DNA of 10,142 nt from Thalassospiraceae bacterium (GCA_030638205.1 DAOWFB010000065.1:1-10142), one strand, 5' to 3'. Numbered from the stretch's first letter, positions 1-6,478 are shown. Translations and numbers: made by a program. The notes: generated from the sequence alone by a model not told the origin.

Positions 1-261
1 ACCCGCCACATGTTGGTGGGTAAGCGCCATGGAAAGGTTTACCGTCTAGGTGCGGTTGTTGATGTAATGCTGATGGAAGCAGACCCCATAACCGGTGGAA
101 CTACATTTGAGATAATTGGCGAAAGCGGTACAAACGAGCCTGCAAAACCCGGCGGGGCAAGGGGCAAAAACAAGAAAAATACACCCGGCAAAAAGCCCGT
201 TGGCAAAAAATCTAAAGGAAAATCAAGGGCTTCGAGACGCAGGGCAAAGGCTAAAAAATAA
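1..261 (+). CDS. rnr: Ribonuclease R, C-terminal fragment (5' end outside window)
   Basis: RNase R is a processive 3'-to-5' exoribonuclease that degrades structured RNA in the cytoplasm. Only the last 86 codons are present, entering at base 1 in frame 1. The opening residues (a basic segment with GKVYRLG, followed by VDVMLMEADPITGGTTFEI) match the end of the C-terminal S1 RNA-binding domain of alphaproteobacterial RNase R. After about residue 45 of the fragment the protein becomes a low-complexity tail rich in Lys, Arg and Gly, usual for RNase R and thought to help bind RNA. The catalytic RNB domain lies upstream of the window, so the assignment rests on the S1 end, the basic tail and the position just before an S41 protease and rpmG. 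The stop is TAA at 259-261. No terminator is visible in the 58-base gap to the next gene, so co-transcription is possible. Confidence 0.85.
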   Translation, partial: TRHMLVGKRHGKVYRLGAVVDVMLMEADPITGGTTFEIIGESGTNEPAKPGGARGKNKKNTPGKKPVGKKSKGKSRASRRRAKAKK

Positions 262-319
262 CCCTATTTCAAATTTACTATAAGTTTATTGGGGTTAATT
301 TGGTGACTAGCATTAAAAA

Positions 320-2089
320 ATGAAGGATTATATGTCCATGAGTGGGCGGACATTTACATCAAGTTTTTATTTTTCACTGTCAACAATGACAAGACGCATG
401 TCTTTGTTATTTGTGGCGGGGCTAATGTTGGGCGCGTGCGGTGCAAATACATCATCAAATCTTGAGCAAGAAACTCCATACCAACCCCCCCTTTCCAACA
501 GCCATGTTGGCAACACGCATAAACATCCCAGTATGGAAGGTTCGGTAAATTATTTTACCAAGAATGAAGCCCATACCTTAAACGCAGGCATGAGCGGAAT
601 AACCGAGCGCTACATAGAAGAAGTGGATATTAAGAAACTGGGAATTGATGCCCTAAAGGGTTTAAGTTCAATCGACCCAACAATAAACATAGAATACGCA
701 ACCGACCCCAAAAAACATACAGATTTGGTAGTGTTGCAAATAGAACCGTCTAACGGCAGCGCTTTTGAGCGCGATCCGCGGGCAATGGATTCCTTCCTGT
801 TGCCATATACAAATGATGTGCGTGCATGGGCGAAGCTGGTTTCCAATGTTGTTAATGTTGCCAAAGACCATTCAACCGTACTTAACCAAGCTAATAATGA
901 AAAGGTTCTGGAAGCACTGTTTGACGGAATGTTGACAGGCCTTGATATATTTTCTCGTTACGCAGGTGCGGTAGAGGCCGACCATAATCGGGCAAGACGC
1001 GAAGGTTTTGGCGGCATCGGCGTTCATTTCAAATCTGAAGGAGAAGTTCTTGGCGTTGGGGAAGAAGGATTTCCCATAACCAGCGTGAGAAAAAACACAC
1101 CTGCCGACGATGCGGGATTGGTGGTGGGGGACAGAATAGTTTCTATTTCGGGACACAAGGTATCTGGATTTAAAACAAGAAAATTAGCGGCCATGCTGCG
1201 GGGGCCAGTTGGAAGCAACGTTTTGGTTGGCATTATTCGTAAATATGGCGGAACAACGCCCATAAGTTTTTGGATAAAACGCACCCATATTATCCCCGAA
1301 ACAGTAACGTCATCGTTTGATGATCATATTTTAAATATGCGTATCAATAACTTCAACAGATTAACTGCTGCAGCCGTGCGAAAAAGCATAGAAAGTGTCC
1401 GCGAAAAGATGGATTCTGGTCGCGTACGTGGAATTGTCCTTGATTTACGGAATAATCCCGGCGGTCTACTTATGCAGGCGGTTAACATTGCCGATTTATT
1501 TCTGACCAAAGGCGATATAGTTGCAACGAAAGGCCGCCACCCAGATAGTCTTCACAATTACCATGCCGGTGGAATTGATATAGCTAAAAATCTACCCATG
1601 GCGATACTTATAAATGGTGATAGCGCATCATCGTCCGAAGTTTTAGCGGGCGCACTGCAAGACCAGGGTCGCGCCACGGTTATTGGGTCGACCTCATACG
1701 GAAAGGGATCAGTTCAAACGATTTTGTCGTTACCTAATTCCGGAGAAATTACGCTTACCTGGTCGCGTCTTGTCACCCCATCGGGATACACAATCCACAA
1801 GCTAGGGGTTATGCCCAATATCTGCGCAGGCCTCACCAGCAAAATCCCCACAGGGGACGAATTGGCAAAAAGCGAAGCAACGCTTAGGGAGTGGCGTGAA
1901 ATGGGCACCAATTTAAGCAAAAAAAGGGCGGCCATACGTAAGTCCTGCCCGGACGTGGCCGATAACAAAAATAAACGATTAGTTGAGCTTTTGGCCAAAA
2001 AAGTCGTTAATAACCGGGATATTTATACCCGCACAATACGCATGAGCACACCCATTGATACCGCCCGAATTAAAGGCCAAGACCGCTAA
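320..2089 (+). CDS. S41 family C-terminal processing protease, PDZ-containing lipoprotein (CtpA-like)
   Basis: A carboxyl-terminal processing serine protease of family S41, predicted to be lipid-anchored in the periplasm. A hydrophobic stretch ending in the lipobox LGAC (Cys40 of the longest frame) is a type II signal peptide. The N-terminal helical part ends in DGMLTGLDIFSRY, a PDZ domain spans about 229-325 (starting GFGGIGV), and the S41 core about 333-500. The catalytic dyad is visible: Ser437 in SASSSEV and Lys462 in SYGKGSVQ, 25 residues apart as in known CtpA enzymes; LDLRNNPGG is the conserved core strand. The start is uncertain. The longest frame begins at 320. AAGGA at 323-327 could serve ATGs at 332 or 338. 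ATG 386 gives the most typical lipoprotein signal (MTRRMSLLFVAGLMLGAC) but has no Shine-Dalgarno. The stop is followed by a near-copy of the last codons, giving a second in-frame TAA at 2099-2101. Substrate unknown. Confidence 0.9.
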   Translation: MKDYMSMSGRTFTSSFYFSLSTMTRRMSLLFVAGLMLGACGANTSSNLEQETPYQPPLSNSHVGNTHKHPSMEGSVNYFTKNEAHTLNAGMSGITERYIEEVDIKKLGIDALKGLSSIDPTINIEYATDPKKHTDLVVLQIEPSNGSAFERDPRAMDSFLLPYTNDVRAWAKLVSNVVNVAKDHSTVLNQANNEKVLEALFDGMLTGLDIFSRYAGAVEADHNRARREGFGGIGVHFKSEGEVLGVGEEGFPITSVRKNTPADDAGLVVGDRIVSISGHKVSGFKTRKLAAMLRGPVGSNVLVGIIRKYGGTTPISFWIKRTHIIPETVTSSFDDHILNMRINNFNRLTAAAVRKSIESVREKMDSGRVRGIVLDLRNNPGGLLMQAVNIADLFLTKGDIVATKGRHPDSLHNYHAGGIDIAKNLPMAILINGDSASSSEVLAGALQDQGRATVIGSTSYGKGSVQTILSLPNSGEITLTWSRLVTPSGYTIHKLGVMPNICAGLTSKIPTGDELAKSEATLREWREMGTNLSKKRAAIRKSCPDVADNKNKRLVELLAKKVVNNRDIYTRTIRMSTPIDTARIKGQDR

Positions 2090-2103
2090 AAGAACCGCTA
2101 AGT

Positions 2104-2149
2104 AAGGTCTCACCTTGGTCTTGTTGGGTTGGGCTGAGGATTTGTCCTC
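2104..2149 (+). other. Two small hairpins between the S41 gene and rpmG
   Basis: AAGGT/ACCTT (2104-2108 with 2112-2116, 3-base loop) and GAGGA/TCCTC (2136-2140 with 2145-2149, 4-base loop) can each fold. Neither is followed by a T-run, so they are not convincing terminators. The second directly abuts the -35 box of the proposed rpmG promoter. Function is unknown; they may stabilise the end of the protease transcript. Confidence 0.3.
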
Positions 2150-2177
2150 TTGACAGATTTTACGCTGACTGTATGGT
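2150..2177 (+). promoter_or_regulatory. Sigma70-type promoter for rpmG
   Basis: A perfect -35 hexamer TTGACA (2150-2155) is followed after 16 bases by TATGGT (2172-2177), a 4-of-6 match to the -10 consensus. Transcription would start near 2184, leaving a 5' leader of about 75 bases before rpmG. Seen directly in the sequence; activity is inferred. Confidence 0.55.
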
Positions 2178-2258
2178 TCGCCGCTCAATACACTGGATTT
2201 CAACCATCGGCCACACAATACTTAGTGCAGGGCCGAAGGCAATGGCAGGATAAAAATT

Positions 2259-2426
2259 ATGGCTAAATCGGCAACTATTTTGATTAAATTGGTCAGCACC
2301 GCGGATACTGGTTTTTACTATGTAACCAAGAAAAACCCGCGCAATCAGACCGAAAAGATGGAAATGCGTAAATACGACCCAGTCGTTCGCAAGCACGTCA
2401 CATTCAAGGAAACCAAGATTAAATAA
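2259..2426 (+). CDS. rpmG: 50S ribosomal protein L33, zinc-free form
   Basis: A 55-residue protein, MAKSATILIKLVSTADTGFY at the start and KHVTFKETKIK at the end, matching the very conserved alphaproteobacterial L33 of the large ribosomal subunit. The paired CxxC zinc ribbon seen in other L33 forms is absent, so this is the zinc-independent paralogue. The start ATG at 2259 is set by AGGA at 2247-2250 (8-base spacing) and by family length. It has its own promoter upstream and a strong hairpin terminator 30 bases downstream, so it appears to be monocistronic. It is convergent with divK. The rnr - rpmG - divK neighbourhood recurs in alphaproteobacteria (family knowledge), although here an S41 protease sits between rnr and rpmG. 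Confidence 0.97.
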   Translation: MAKSATILIKLVSTADTGFYYVTKKNPRNQTEKMEMRKYDPVVRKHVTFKETKIK

Positions 2427-2455
2427 TCTTTCCTTTCTTTGATGTACCAATAAAT

Positions 2456-2489
2456 AAAGGCCGCACTTTAACCAGTGGCGGCCTTTTTT
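2456..2489. terminator. Rho-independent terminator shared by rpmG and divK
   Basis: A 9-bp stem AAAGGCCGC (2456-2464) pairs with GCGGCCTTT (2478-2486). It is extended by ACT/AGT across a one-base bulge (G2477), with loop TTAACC, and followed by TTTTTT (2484-2489) on the plus strand. Read on the minus strand the same stem is followed by TTTATTTATT, a weaker U-tract. It lies between the convergent rpmG and divK stops, so it probably works in both directions, best for rpmG. Confidence 0.88.
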
Positions 2490-2509
2490 AATTCTTTGAT
2501 GTTGGGGGA

Positions 2510-2875
2510 CTATCCCAAGAATTTGGAAAGCGTTTCCAGAAAATTAGGAACTGAAATAGGTTTGGCGATATACCCTTCGCATCCACCTTCACGTATTTTT
2601 TCCTCGTCACCCTTCATTGCAAAAGCGGTAACGGCAATAACAGGGATATGTTTCAAATCATCATCGGCTTTTAGCATCTTGGTTATTTCAAGACCGGAAA
2701 TTTCAGGTAACTGAATGTCCATGAGGATAAGATCAGGGCTATGCTCTCTTGCAAGGCTAAGGGCATCCCTGCCATCAGTAGTTTGAACTGTTTGGTAGCC
2801 ATGTGCCTGCAACAGATCATTGAAGAGTTTCATGTTTAGCTCGTTATCTTCAACGATCATTATGGTCTTTGACAT
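2510..2875 (-). CDS. divK: Single-domain response regulator DivK
   Basis: DivK is the cytoplasmic phospho-receiver of the alphaproteobacterial cell-cycle relay. In Caulobacter it is phosphorylated by DivJ and dephosphorylated by PleC, and phospho-DivK acts through DivL/CckA to lower CtrA activity. This 121-residue protein is one receiver domain with no output domain. The acidic pair is at Glu9-Asp10, the phospho-acceptor is Asp53 in LILMDIQLPEISGLE, and the switch residues are Thr83 and Lys105. The blocks VEDNELNMKLF, AVTAFAMKGDEE and IREGGCEGYI are close to Caulobacter DivK, making this more specific than a generic CheY-like call. ATG 2875 has AAAGGGT (2881-2887, minus) five bases upstream. 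In Caulobacter divK is followed by pleD; here the next thing downstream is the terminator, so pleD is not in this transcript. An 18-bp tandem repeat lies about 90 bases upstream. Confidence 0.93.
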   Translation of the reverse strand: MSKTIMIVEDNELNMKLFNDLLQAHGYQTVQTTDGRDALSLAREHSPDLILMDIQLPEISGLEITKMLKADDDLKHIPVIAVTAFAMKGDEEKIREGGCEGYIAKPISVPNFLETLSKFLG

Positions 2876-2964
2876 TTCATACCCTTTGGTTTTGATAAGA
2901 CCGCATTTTTTAATGCGCTACTGACGTTTGCAAATTAAATACTAATATATCAGATAATTACTTA

Positions 2965-2999
2965 CTGATGATTTAGCAAGGTCTGATGATTTAGCAAGG
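2965..2999. repeat. Tandem 18-bp repeat (two copies) upstream of divK
   Basis: The 17-base string CTGATGATTTAGCAAGG occurs at 2965-2981 and again at 2983-2999, with one intervening base, so the period is 18. It sits 90-124 bases upstream of the divK start. On the divK (minus) strand each copy reads CCTTGCTAAATCATCAG and contains TTGCTA, a 4-of-6 match to a -35 box; from the proximal copy a 17-base spacer leads to TATCTG (2956-2951). It could therefore be a duplicated promoter element or a duplicated factor-binding site, or a neutral slippage product. Confidence 0.75.
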
Positions 3000-3184
3000 C
3001 TTTACAGGGGTTTTAACACCTTTGTCTAGAAAATCAACTGAATGATGTCGCATTAGGGGCCGCAAGTCAAACAGCTAAGAGCCTGAAAATGTGAGTTTTC
3101 TGCACATCTTTAACATTTCTAAGACTGGTCAATCGCTGGCCAATCAGGCGGGGCCTGCGTTTTAAAGGGCAATAAATTGCACAT
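3000..3184. other. Intergenic stretch without a supported gene
   Basis: No reading frame with a plausible start and ribosome binding site was found on either strand. The stretch contains a minor near-duplication (GGTCAATC / GGCCAATC around 3127-3146) and a small inverted pair ATGTG (3089-3093) / CACAT (3103-3107). The rest, including the divK upstream region to 2876, shows only the tandem repeat described separately. Confidence 0.5.
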
Positions 3185-3214
3185 AAAAAATGGCCGCCAC
3201 ATCTGTGACGGCCA
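3185..3214 (-). terminator. Rho-independent terminator for the 32-codon gene (minus strand)
   Basis: On the minus strand a 10-bp stem TGGCCGTCAC / GTGGCGGCCA (3214-3205 with 3200-3191, one T-G wobble) with a 4-base loop AGAT is followed by TTTTTT (3190-3185). This is a textbook intrinsic terminator. The only candidate gene directly before it on that strand is the small hydrophobic peptide at 3361-3263, 48 bases away, which supports that peptide as a real transcription unit. Confidence 0.85.
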
Positions 3215-3262
3215 AGTTTGGGATAAGGAAAAATCGGAGATACCGAAATATTGGATGGGGTA

Positions 3263-3361
3263 TTAAATGCCCGCTATAACACCAGCGCCTGCTGGAGCAA
3301 TAAGTCCAAGGGACATAAGTGCTAGAGAAACTATTAGTCCTAGGGCTTTAAGTTGGTTCAT
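3263..3361 (-). CDS. Small hydrophobic peptide (32 aa), unknown function
   Basis: An unrecognised 32-codon gene: ATG at 3361-3359, TAA at 3265-3263. The peptide begins MNQLKALGLIVSLALMSLGL and continues with Ile, Ala, Pro, Gly and Val only. After a single Lys it is almost wholly hydrophobic or small residues, with no acidic residue, so it would span a membrane once or act like a signal peptide; APAGA could be read as a cleavage site. Support for a real gene: a GGGA-type ribosome binding site about 11 bases upstream (3373-3375 region) and a strong intrinsic terminator 48 bases downstream. It lies 187 bases after the stop of the CRP-like gene on the same strand; I see no clear promoter of its own, so read-through from the regulator gene is possible. 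It could be a small membrane regulator or a toxin-like peptide, but nothing identifies which. Confidence 0.55.
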   Translation of the reverse strand: MNQLKALGLIVSLALMSLGLIAPAGAGVIAGI

Positions 3362-3547
3362 TTAATCAATTTCCCATTTCCAGATCGGAATTTCCTGAGC
3401 GGTTCAAAAAATCATGAAATCCTTAAACCGCCAATAACTACATAATGGCAGGGCCACGCACATTTGAGTGTGACGGTACGCACAGGGCAAACATCAAGCC
3501 CGCATTGTTTTTGTATCTCATTGGAATCGAAGGAATTTTTTTAAAAT

Positions 3548-4246
3548 CTATTCGCCGCGAACGTCTTCAACCATCTCTTCGAGGGTATCGACGCTATTAA
3601 TAAGAAGAGAATCCTTCTGTCGTTCGACTATCCCTTTCCGCGCCAGATCATTCATCACTCTGGCAACGGTTTCCCGGGTGGTGCTTACCCGTGATGCTAT
3701 GTCGCTATGTACTGGTATGGGGCTGATTGAGGCAGAGCCTCCATCACTGGATACTTTACGGGCCATACGTAGAAGATCGGCATGGATTCGGTTATTGGCC
3801 CCAAGGGTGCTCAAATCCATAATACGACTGGTGGATGTGCGCACCAAATGCGCCAAATGCTTCATAAGCTTTAAGGCGATACTGGGGTGCCCAAGAATGA
3901 TTTCCTGAAATTGCTCGGCAGGGAGAGAGGCAATACGGGCATTGTCCAATGCCATTACGCTGGCCGATCTTGGCAAGCCATCTATGGCGGCCAGTTCGCC
4001 GAAATGGCTACCGGCATCTAAATCATCAAATGTAATTTCGCGGCCCGAGAGAGAATAGTTGACCACCCGCACCCTTCCCTCAACAACAAAAAAAATGTCG
4101 CGAGAATCTGAATGCTGGTCAATTATTTGCTCACTTGCATCATAAGCTTTCCAACGACAGCTTTTTTCGACTACCGCTTGTTCAGAATTATCTAATTCTG
4201 CGAGCAATCTTATGTTATTTAGCGAATCGATATTAGATTCGGACAC
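3548..4246 (-). CDS. Crp/Fnr family transcriptional regulator, CRP-like
   Basis: A cytoplasmic one-component DNA-binding regulator of about 232 residues. An N-terminal cyclic-nucleotide-binding beta-barrel (about 12-125) contains the phosphate-binding cassette GELAAIDGLPRSASV with the Arg93-Ser94 pair that binds cAMP in E. coli CRP. A long dimer helix follows, then a C-terminal winged helix-turn-helix (about 181-210) with STTRETVARVMNDLARKG; the RETV recognition segment matches CRP. The cysteines that hold the iron-sulphur cluster of FNR are absent, so oxygen sensing by that route is unlikely. I chose GTG 4246 because AGGGGA (4258-4253, minus) lies six bases upstream. An earlier in-frame GTG at 4276 would add ten residues but has no well-placed ribosome binding site. 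It is divergent from the 98-residue gene. Target genes cannot be told from the window. Confidence 0.88.
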   Translation of the reverse strand: MSESNIDSLNNIRLLAELDNSEQAVVEKSCRWKAYDASEQIIDQHSDSRDIFFVVEGRVRVVNYSLSGREITFDDLDAGSHFGELAAIDGLPRSASVMALDNARIASLPAEQFQEIILGHPSIALKLMKHLAHLVRTSTSRIMDLSTLGANNRIHADLLRMARKVSSDGGSASISPIPVHSDIASRVSTTRETVARVMNDLARKGIVERQKDSLLINSVDTLEEMVEDVRGE

Positions 4247-4319
4247 TAGTTTTCCCCTATTACCACTATTAACCACGTATTCAGTCTAGCATAAATCCCT
4301 TTATCATCAGGGTCTAAAA

Positions 4320-4325
4320 ATTATA
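4320..4325 (-). promoter_or_regulatory. -10 box upstream of the CRP-like gene
   Basis: On the minus strand a perfect TATAAT (4325-4320) lies about 73 bases before the chosen GTG. No good -35 is found at 16-18 bases (AATTGG/ATTGGT); TTGGTT is only 14 bases away. A weak -35 would fit an activator-dependent promoter. The overlapping TTGGTTAACTGTTGGCAA (4344-4327, minus) is a rough inverted repeat that could be an operator, but this is inference. Confidence 0.4.
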
Positions 4326-4414
4326 CCTTGCCAACAGTTAACCAATTTTTGATATTTATCTACAATACTTTCTTTTGTAAGGGGCGAAAGATCCCAAATA
4401 AATATGCTCTAGAG

Positions 4415-4424
4415 GGGCCGGCCC
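4415..4424. repeat. Perfect 10-bp palindrome GGGCCGGCCC
   Basis: A perfect GC-only palindrome in an otherwise AT-rich spacer between the divergent CRP-like gene and the 98-residue gene, with a further GGCC at 4435-4438. It lies 69 bases before the start of the 98-residue gene. It could be an operator or simple chance; no T-run follows closely enough for a terminator. Confidence 0.4.
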
Positions 4425-4492
4425 ACACTTTTTAGGCCATAACTGCAAGGTATCTTTACCTTTCAGATTCTGGAGCATGGAGAGATAATAAA

Positions 4493-4789
4493 ATGAAACC
4501 TAAGGCCACTGGGGCGGAATTGGACGGGCAAAATATAATGCCACATCCAAGCGGGGCGCCTAATAAGCCAGAAACAATCGAAACGCTTCCTGATCTTGAC
4601 GCCCCATTAACGGGGGAATCAGTCAGAAGTGTGTTTGCGCGCTCGCTTTGTGCGGCCCACCATATGGGTTCCGTCGCCGAACGTGATGCCTGCGCTGACG
4701 GTGTTCCTTGCACCAAACTTTCCAACTGTCTGGCCCTTGCTGACAAAACATTGGTTTATCTGGAATACCGCCACCGTCTTCCTAAGTAA
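4493..4789 (+). CDS. Conserved-looking hypothetical protein with four cysteines (98 aa)
   Basis: I do not recognise this protein. It is 98 residues, with a hydrophilic Pro/Gly-rich first half and a denser C-terminal half carrying Cys53, Cys67, Cys73 and Cys79 (spacings 14, 6, 6) and a His56-His57 pair. This arrangement could bind a metal or form disulfides, but it is not a standard zinc ribbon. There is no signal peptide or membrane segment. ATG 4493 is supported by GGAGA (4479-4483, nine bases upstream). The nearby ATG at 4477 closes after three codons. A weak promoter candidate is TTGTAA (4375-4380), 17 bases, ATAAAT (4398-4403). It is divergent from the CRP-like regulator, which may control it, and convergent with the GGT gene, whose stop is 11 bases away. 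An overlapping minus-strand frame at 4746-4456 is judged a shadow. Confidence 0.65.
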   Translation: MKPKATGAELDGQNIMPHPSGAPNKPETIETLPDLDAPLTGESVRSVFARSLCAAHHMGSVAERDACADGVPCTKLSNCLALADKTLVYLEYRHRLPK

Positions 4790-4800
4790 CAGTAAACTGA

Positions 4801-6432
4801 TTAAATAATAATATCTGCACCGCCGCGTCTTGGATCGCCGGCGGCAGTTAATGTTTTATTTTTAGGATCAAACATAACCCCATGAACGCCACCAAAAAAA
4901 AGATTTAAATCGTCCCACAATTTATAATTATCAAAAGATGTCTTAACCGCATCAACGGCTTCATCCATAAATCCAGGTTCAATATTTAATAAGCCTTCTT
5001 CAAAATGTATCCTTGGCAACGAAACTGCATCAGGCAAATTAACGTTAAAATCCTGCAATGCCGATATAACTTGCAACAAGGCTGTGCGAATACGATTAGA
5101 ACCGCCAGAACCCAATGCATATTCCCTTCCATCATTTGTAATTAATATGGAGGGTGCCATCATGGATGACATTCGTGTGTTTTCGTCCCATGCGCCAAAA
5201 CCACGAGGGTTTATATCTTCTTCGCCCAGCATGTTGTTAAGAACCACCCCTGTCCCGGGCGCGATGTAGCCAGAGCCTTCGCCATTAGATACGGTCAGGG
5301 CCGCTGCGTTGCCCAAAGCATCAATTACAGAAATATGTGTAGTTCCACGGTGAGACTTGGGCACAGTTAAAATATTTTCCCGGTATGATTTAATAAAGTC
5401 AGGGTCGAGCAACATTTCGCCCGCGTTTTCATTTTGCCCAAGCGCGCTTTCGATGCGTGCCTGATTGGTAAGCCCCATAACCCGAGTTAGTATTTCAATA
5501 TGAGCCGCCGTGCCAAAGCCAGATTTTTTCAAATCTATTTTTTCCAACAGCTTTAATGCAAACCCTATAAGTATGCCCCCGGTGGACGGAGGCGGATTGG
5601 TTAAAATTGTTGCGTCACCGTAGGAAACTTCTAATGGTAAGCGTTGATGGACTGTATATTTTTCAAAATCATCCATCCCCAAATGACCGCCCATTTCATT
5701 GCAGTCGCTGGATATTTTTTTGGCCACCTCACCCCGATAAAAAAGATCCGCCCCTTCGTGCACCAATGCATCAAGAAAATCAGCAAAGTCGGGGTTTTTG
5801 ATTGTTTCGCCCTCACCTATAAGGCTGTCCGGATTTTCCGGGCTAGCATAAAGCTGCATGATGCTTTTGTTAGATGTATAGATTGGGCTTACCACATCAA
5901 ATATATAAGCCTGCAACGGAGACAGTTTTAAACCACCCCGGGCAAGAGAAATTGCTGGTTCAACTATTTCTGACAAGGGCATATGACCCAGCTTTTCGTG
6001 AATAGAAAAAATGCCTTTTACCACGCCGGGGGTTGCGATTGAGCCTTGGCCTATGTGAAATTCCTGTTGCACGGTTCCGAAATCTGCCATCACCGGGTGG
6101 AAATCAATTTCGTCATCCCGATTATGAGGCGCACTATCCCTCGCCTTATTATGGGGCGCACTACTCCTCGCCTTATTATGAGGCGCACTACTCCTCGCCT
6201 TATTAACATGAGGCGTCTGAACAAAAAAATCATACAGTTGGGCATCGCCGCCCATAGGGCGCGCCAACAAAAAACCACCACCACCAAGAGATGCCAGCAC
6301 CGGTTCGGCCTGGGTGGCTGCCAGAAGCGCGGCCAGCACAGCGTCAAACGCATTGCCGCCAGCACGAAGAACCTCTGCCGCCGCATTGGCGGTATGTCCA
6401 TCACCTGCGGCAACGGCACCTTTTTTGTACAT
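4801..6432 (-). CDS. Gamma-glutamyltranspeptidase family protein, cytoplasmic, with tandem-repeat insert
   Basis: An N-terminal nucleophile hydrolase of the GGT family, which cleaves or transfers gamma-glutamyl groups from glutathione and related compounds. The precursor of 543 residues should self-cleave before Thr364 (HRGTTHISVID, compare TTHYSV in E. coli), giving chains of about 363 and 180 residues. Other family signatures: GGNAFDAVLAALLA and LGGGGFLLA near the N-terminus, GQGSIATPG, NPPPSTGG, GSGYIAPGTGVVLNNML, and GSGGSNRI. There is no signal peptide, unlike periplasmic GGTs, so it is predicted cytoplasmic; the true substrate may not be glutathione. Residues 78-104 are three copies of KARSSAPHN (last copy KARDSAPHN), an insertion in the loop before EIDFHPV. 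ATG 6432 has GGA about seven bases upstream in an AT-rich leader. It is divergent from the ChaN-like gene with 46 bases between starts. Confidence 0.9.
   Translation of the reverse strand: MYKKGAVAAGDGHTANAAAEVLRAGGNAFDAVLAALLAATQAEPVLASLGGGGFLLARPMGGDAQLYDFFVQTPHVNKARSSAPHNKARSSAPHNKARDSAPHNRDDEIDFHPVMADFGTVQQEFHIGQGSIATPGVVKGIFSIHEKLGHMPLSEIVEPAISLARGGLKLSPLQAYIFDVVSPIYTSNKSIMQLYASPENPDSLIGEGETIKNPDFADFLDALVHEGADLFYRGEVAKKISSDCNEMGGHLGMDDFEKYTVHQRLPLEVSYGDATILTNPPPSTGGILIGFALKLLEKIDLKKSGFGTAAHIEILTRVMGLTNQARIESALGQNENAGEMLLDPDFIKSYRENILTVPKSHRGTTHISVIDALGNAAALTVSNGEGSGYIAPGTGVVLNNMLGEEDINPRGFGAWDENTRMSSMMAPSILITNDGREYALGSGGSNRIRTALLQVISALQDFNVNLPDAVSLPRIHFEEGLLNIEPGFMDEAVDAVKTSFDNYKLWDDLNLFFGGVHGVMFDPKNKTLTAAGDPRRGGADIII
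6121..6201. repeat. Three in-frame 27-bp tandem repeats inside the GGT gene
   Basis: Units at 6121-6147, 6148-6174 and 6175-6201 differ by only a few substitutions (TATCCC versus TACTCC in the first, GGGG versus GAGG in the second). A degenerate start of a fourth unit (ATTAACATGAGGCG) begins at 6202. Each unit is nine codons, so copy-number changes keep the GGT frame. The high identity points to recent slippage or recombination. Confidence 0.95.
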
Positions 6433-6478
6433 ATTTTTTCCAAATATTATTTTTTATTAATTCAAGTTAGGATGCTAT

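Noticed and set aside
2160..2450. A 96-codon minus-strand frame across rpmG
   Set aside because: It is antisense to a highly conserved ribosomal protein gene and its promoter, with no supporting motif.
3089..3107. ATGTG...CACAT as a CRP binding site near the CRP-like regulator gene
   Set aside because: The half-sites are 9 bases apart rather than the 8 between TGTG and CACA of the CRP consensus, and no gene start is near.
3455..3476. CACATTTGAGTGTGAC as a palindromic operator
   Set aside because: The half-sites are in the wrong orientation for a CRP site and the match is short.
4456..4746. A 96-codon minus-strand frame opposite the 98-residue gene
   Set aside because: It has no good ribosome binding site noticed and runs into the spacer used by the plus-strand gene, which has GGAGA at good spacing. 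The choice is moderate, not certain.
6090..6443. A 117-codon minus-strand frame with Arg/Ile repeats, and a 175-codon plus-strand frame at 6046-6573
   Set aside because: Both lie over the 5' part of the GGT gene, and their repetitive stretches are just the 27-bp repeat read in other frames. The GGT frame carries conserved motifs across the region.
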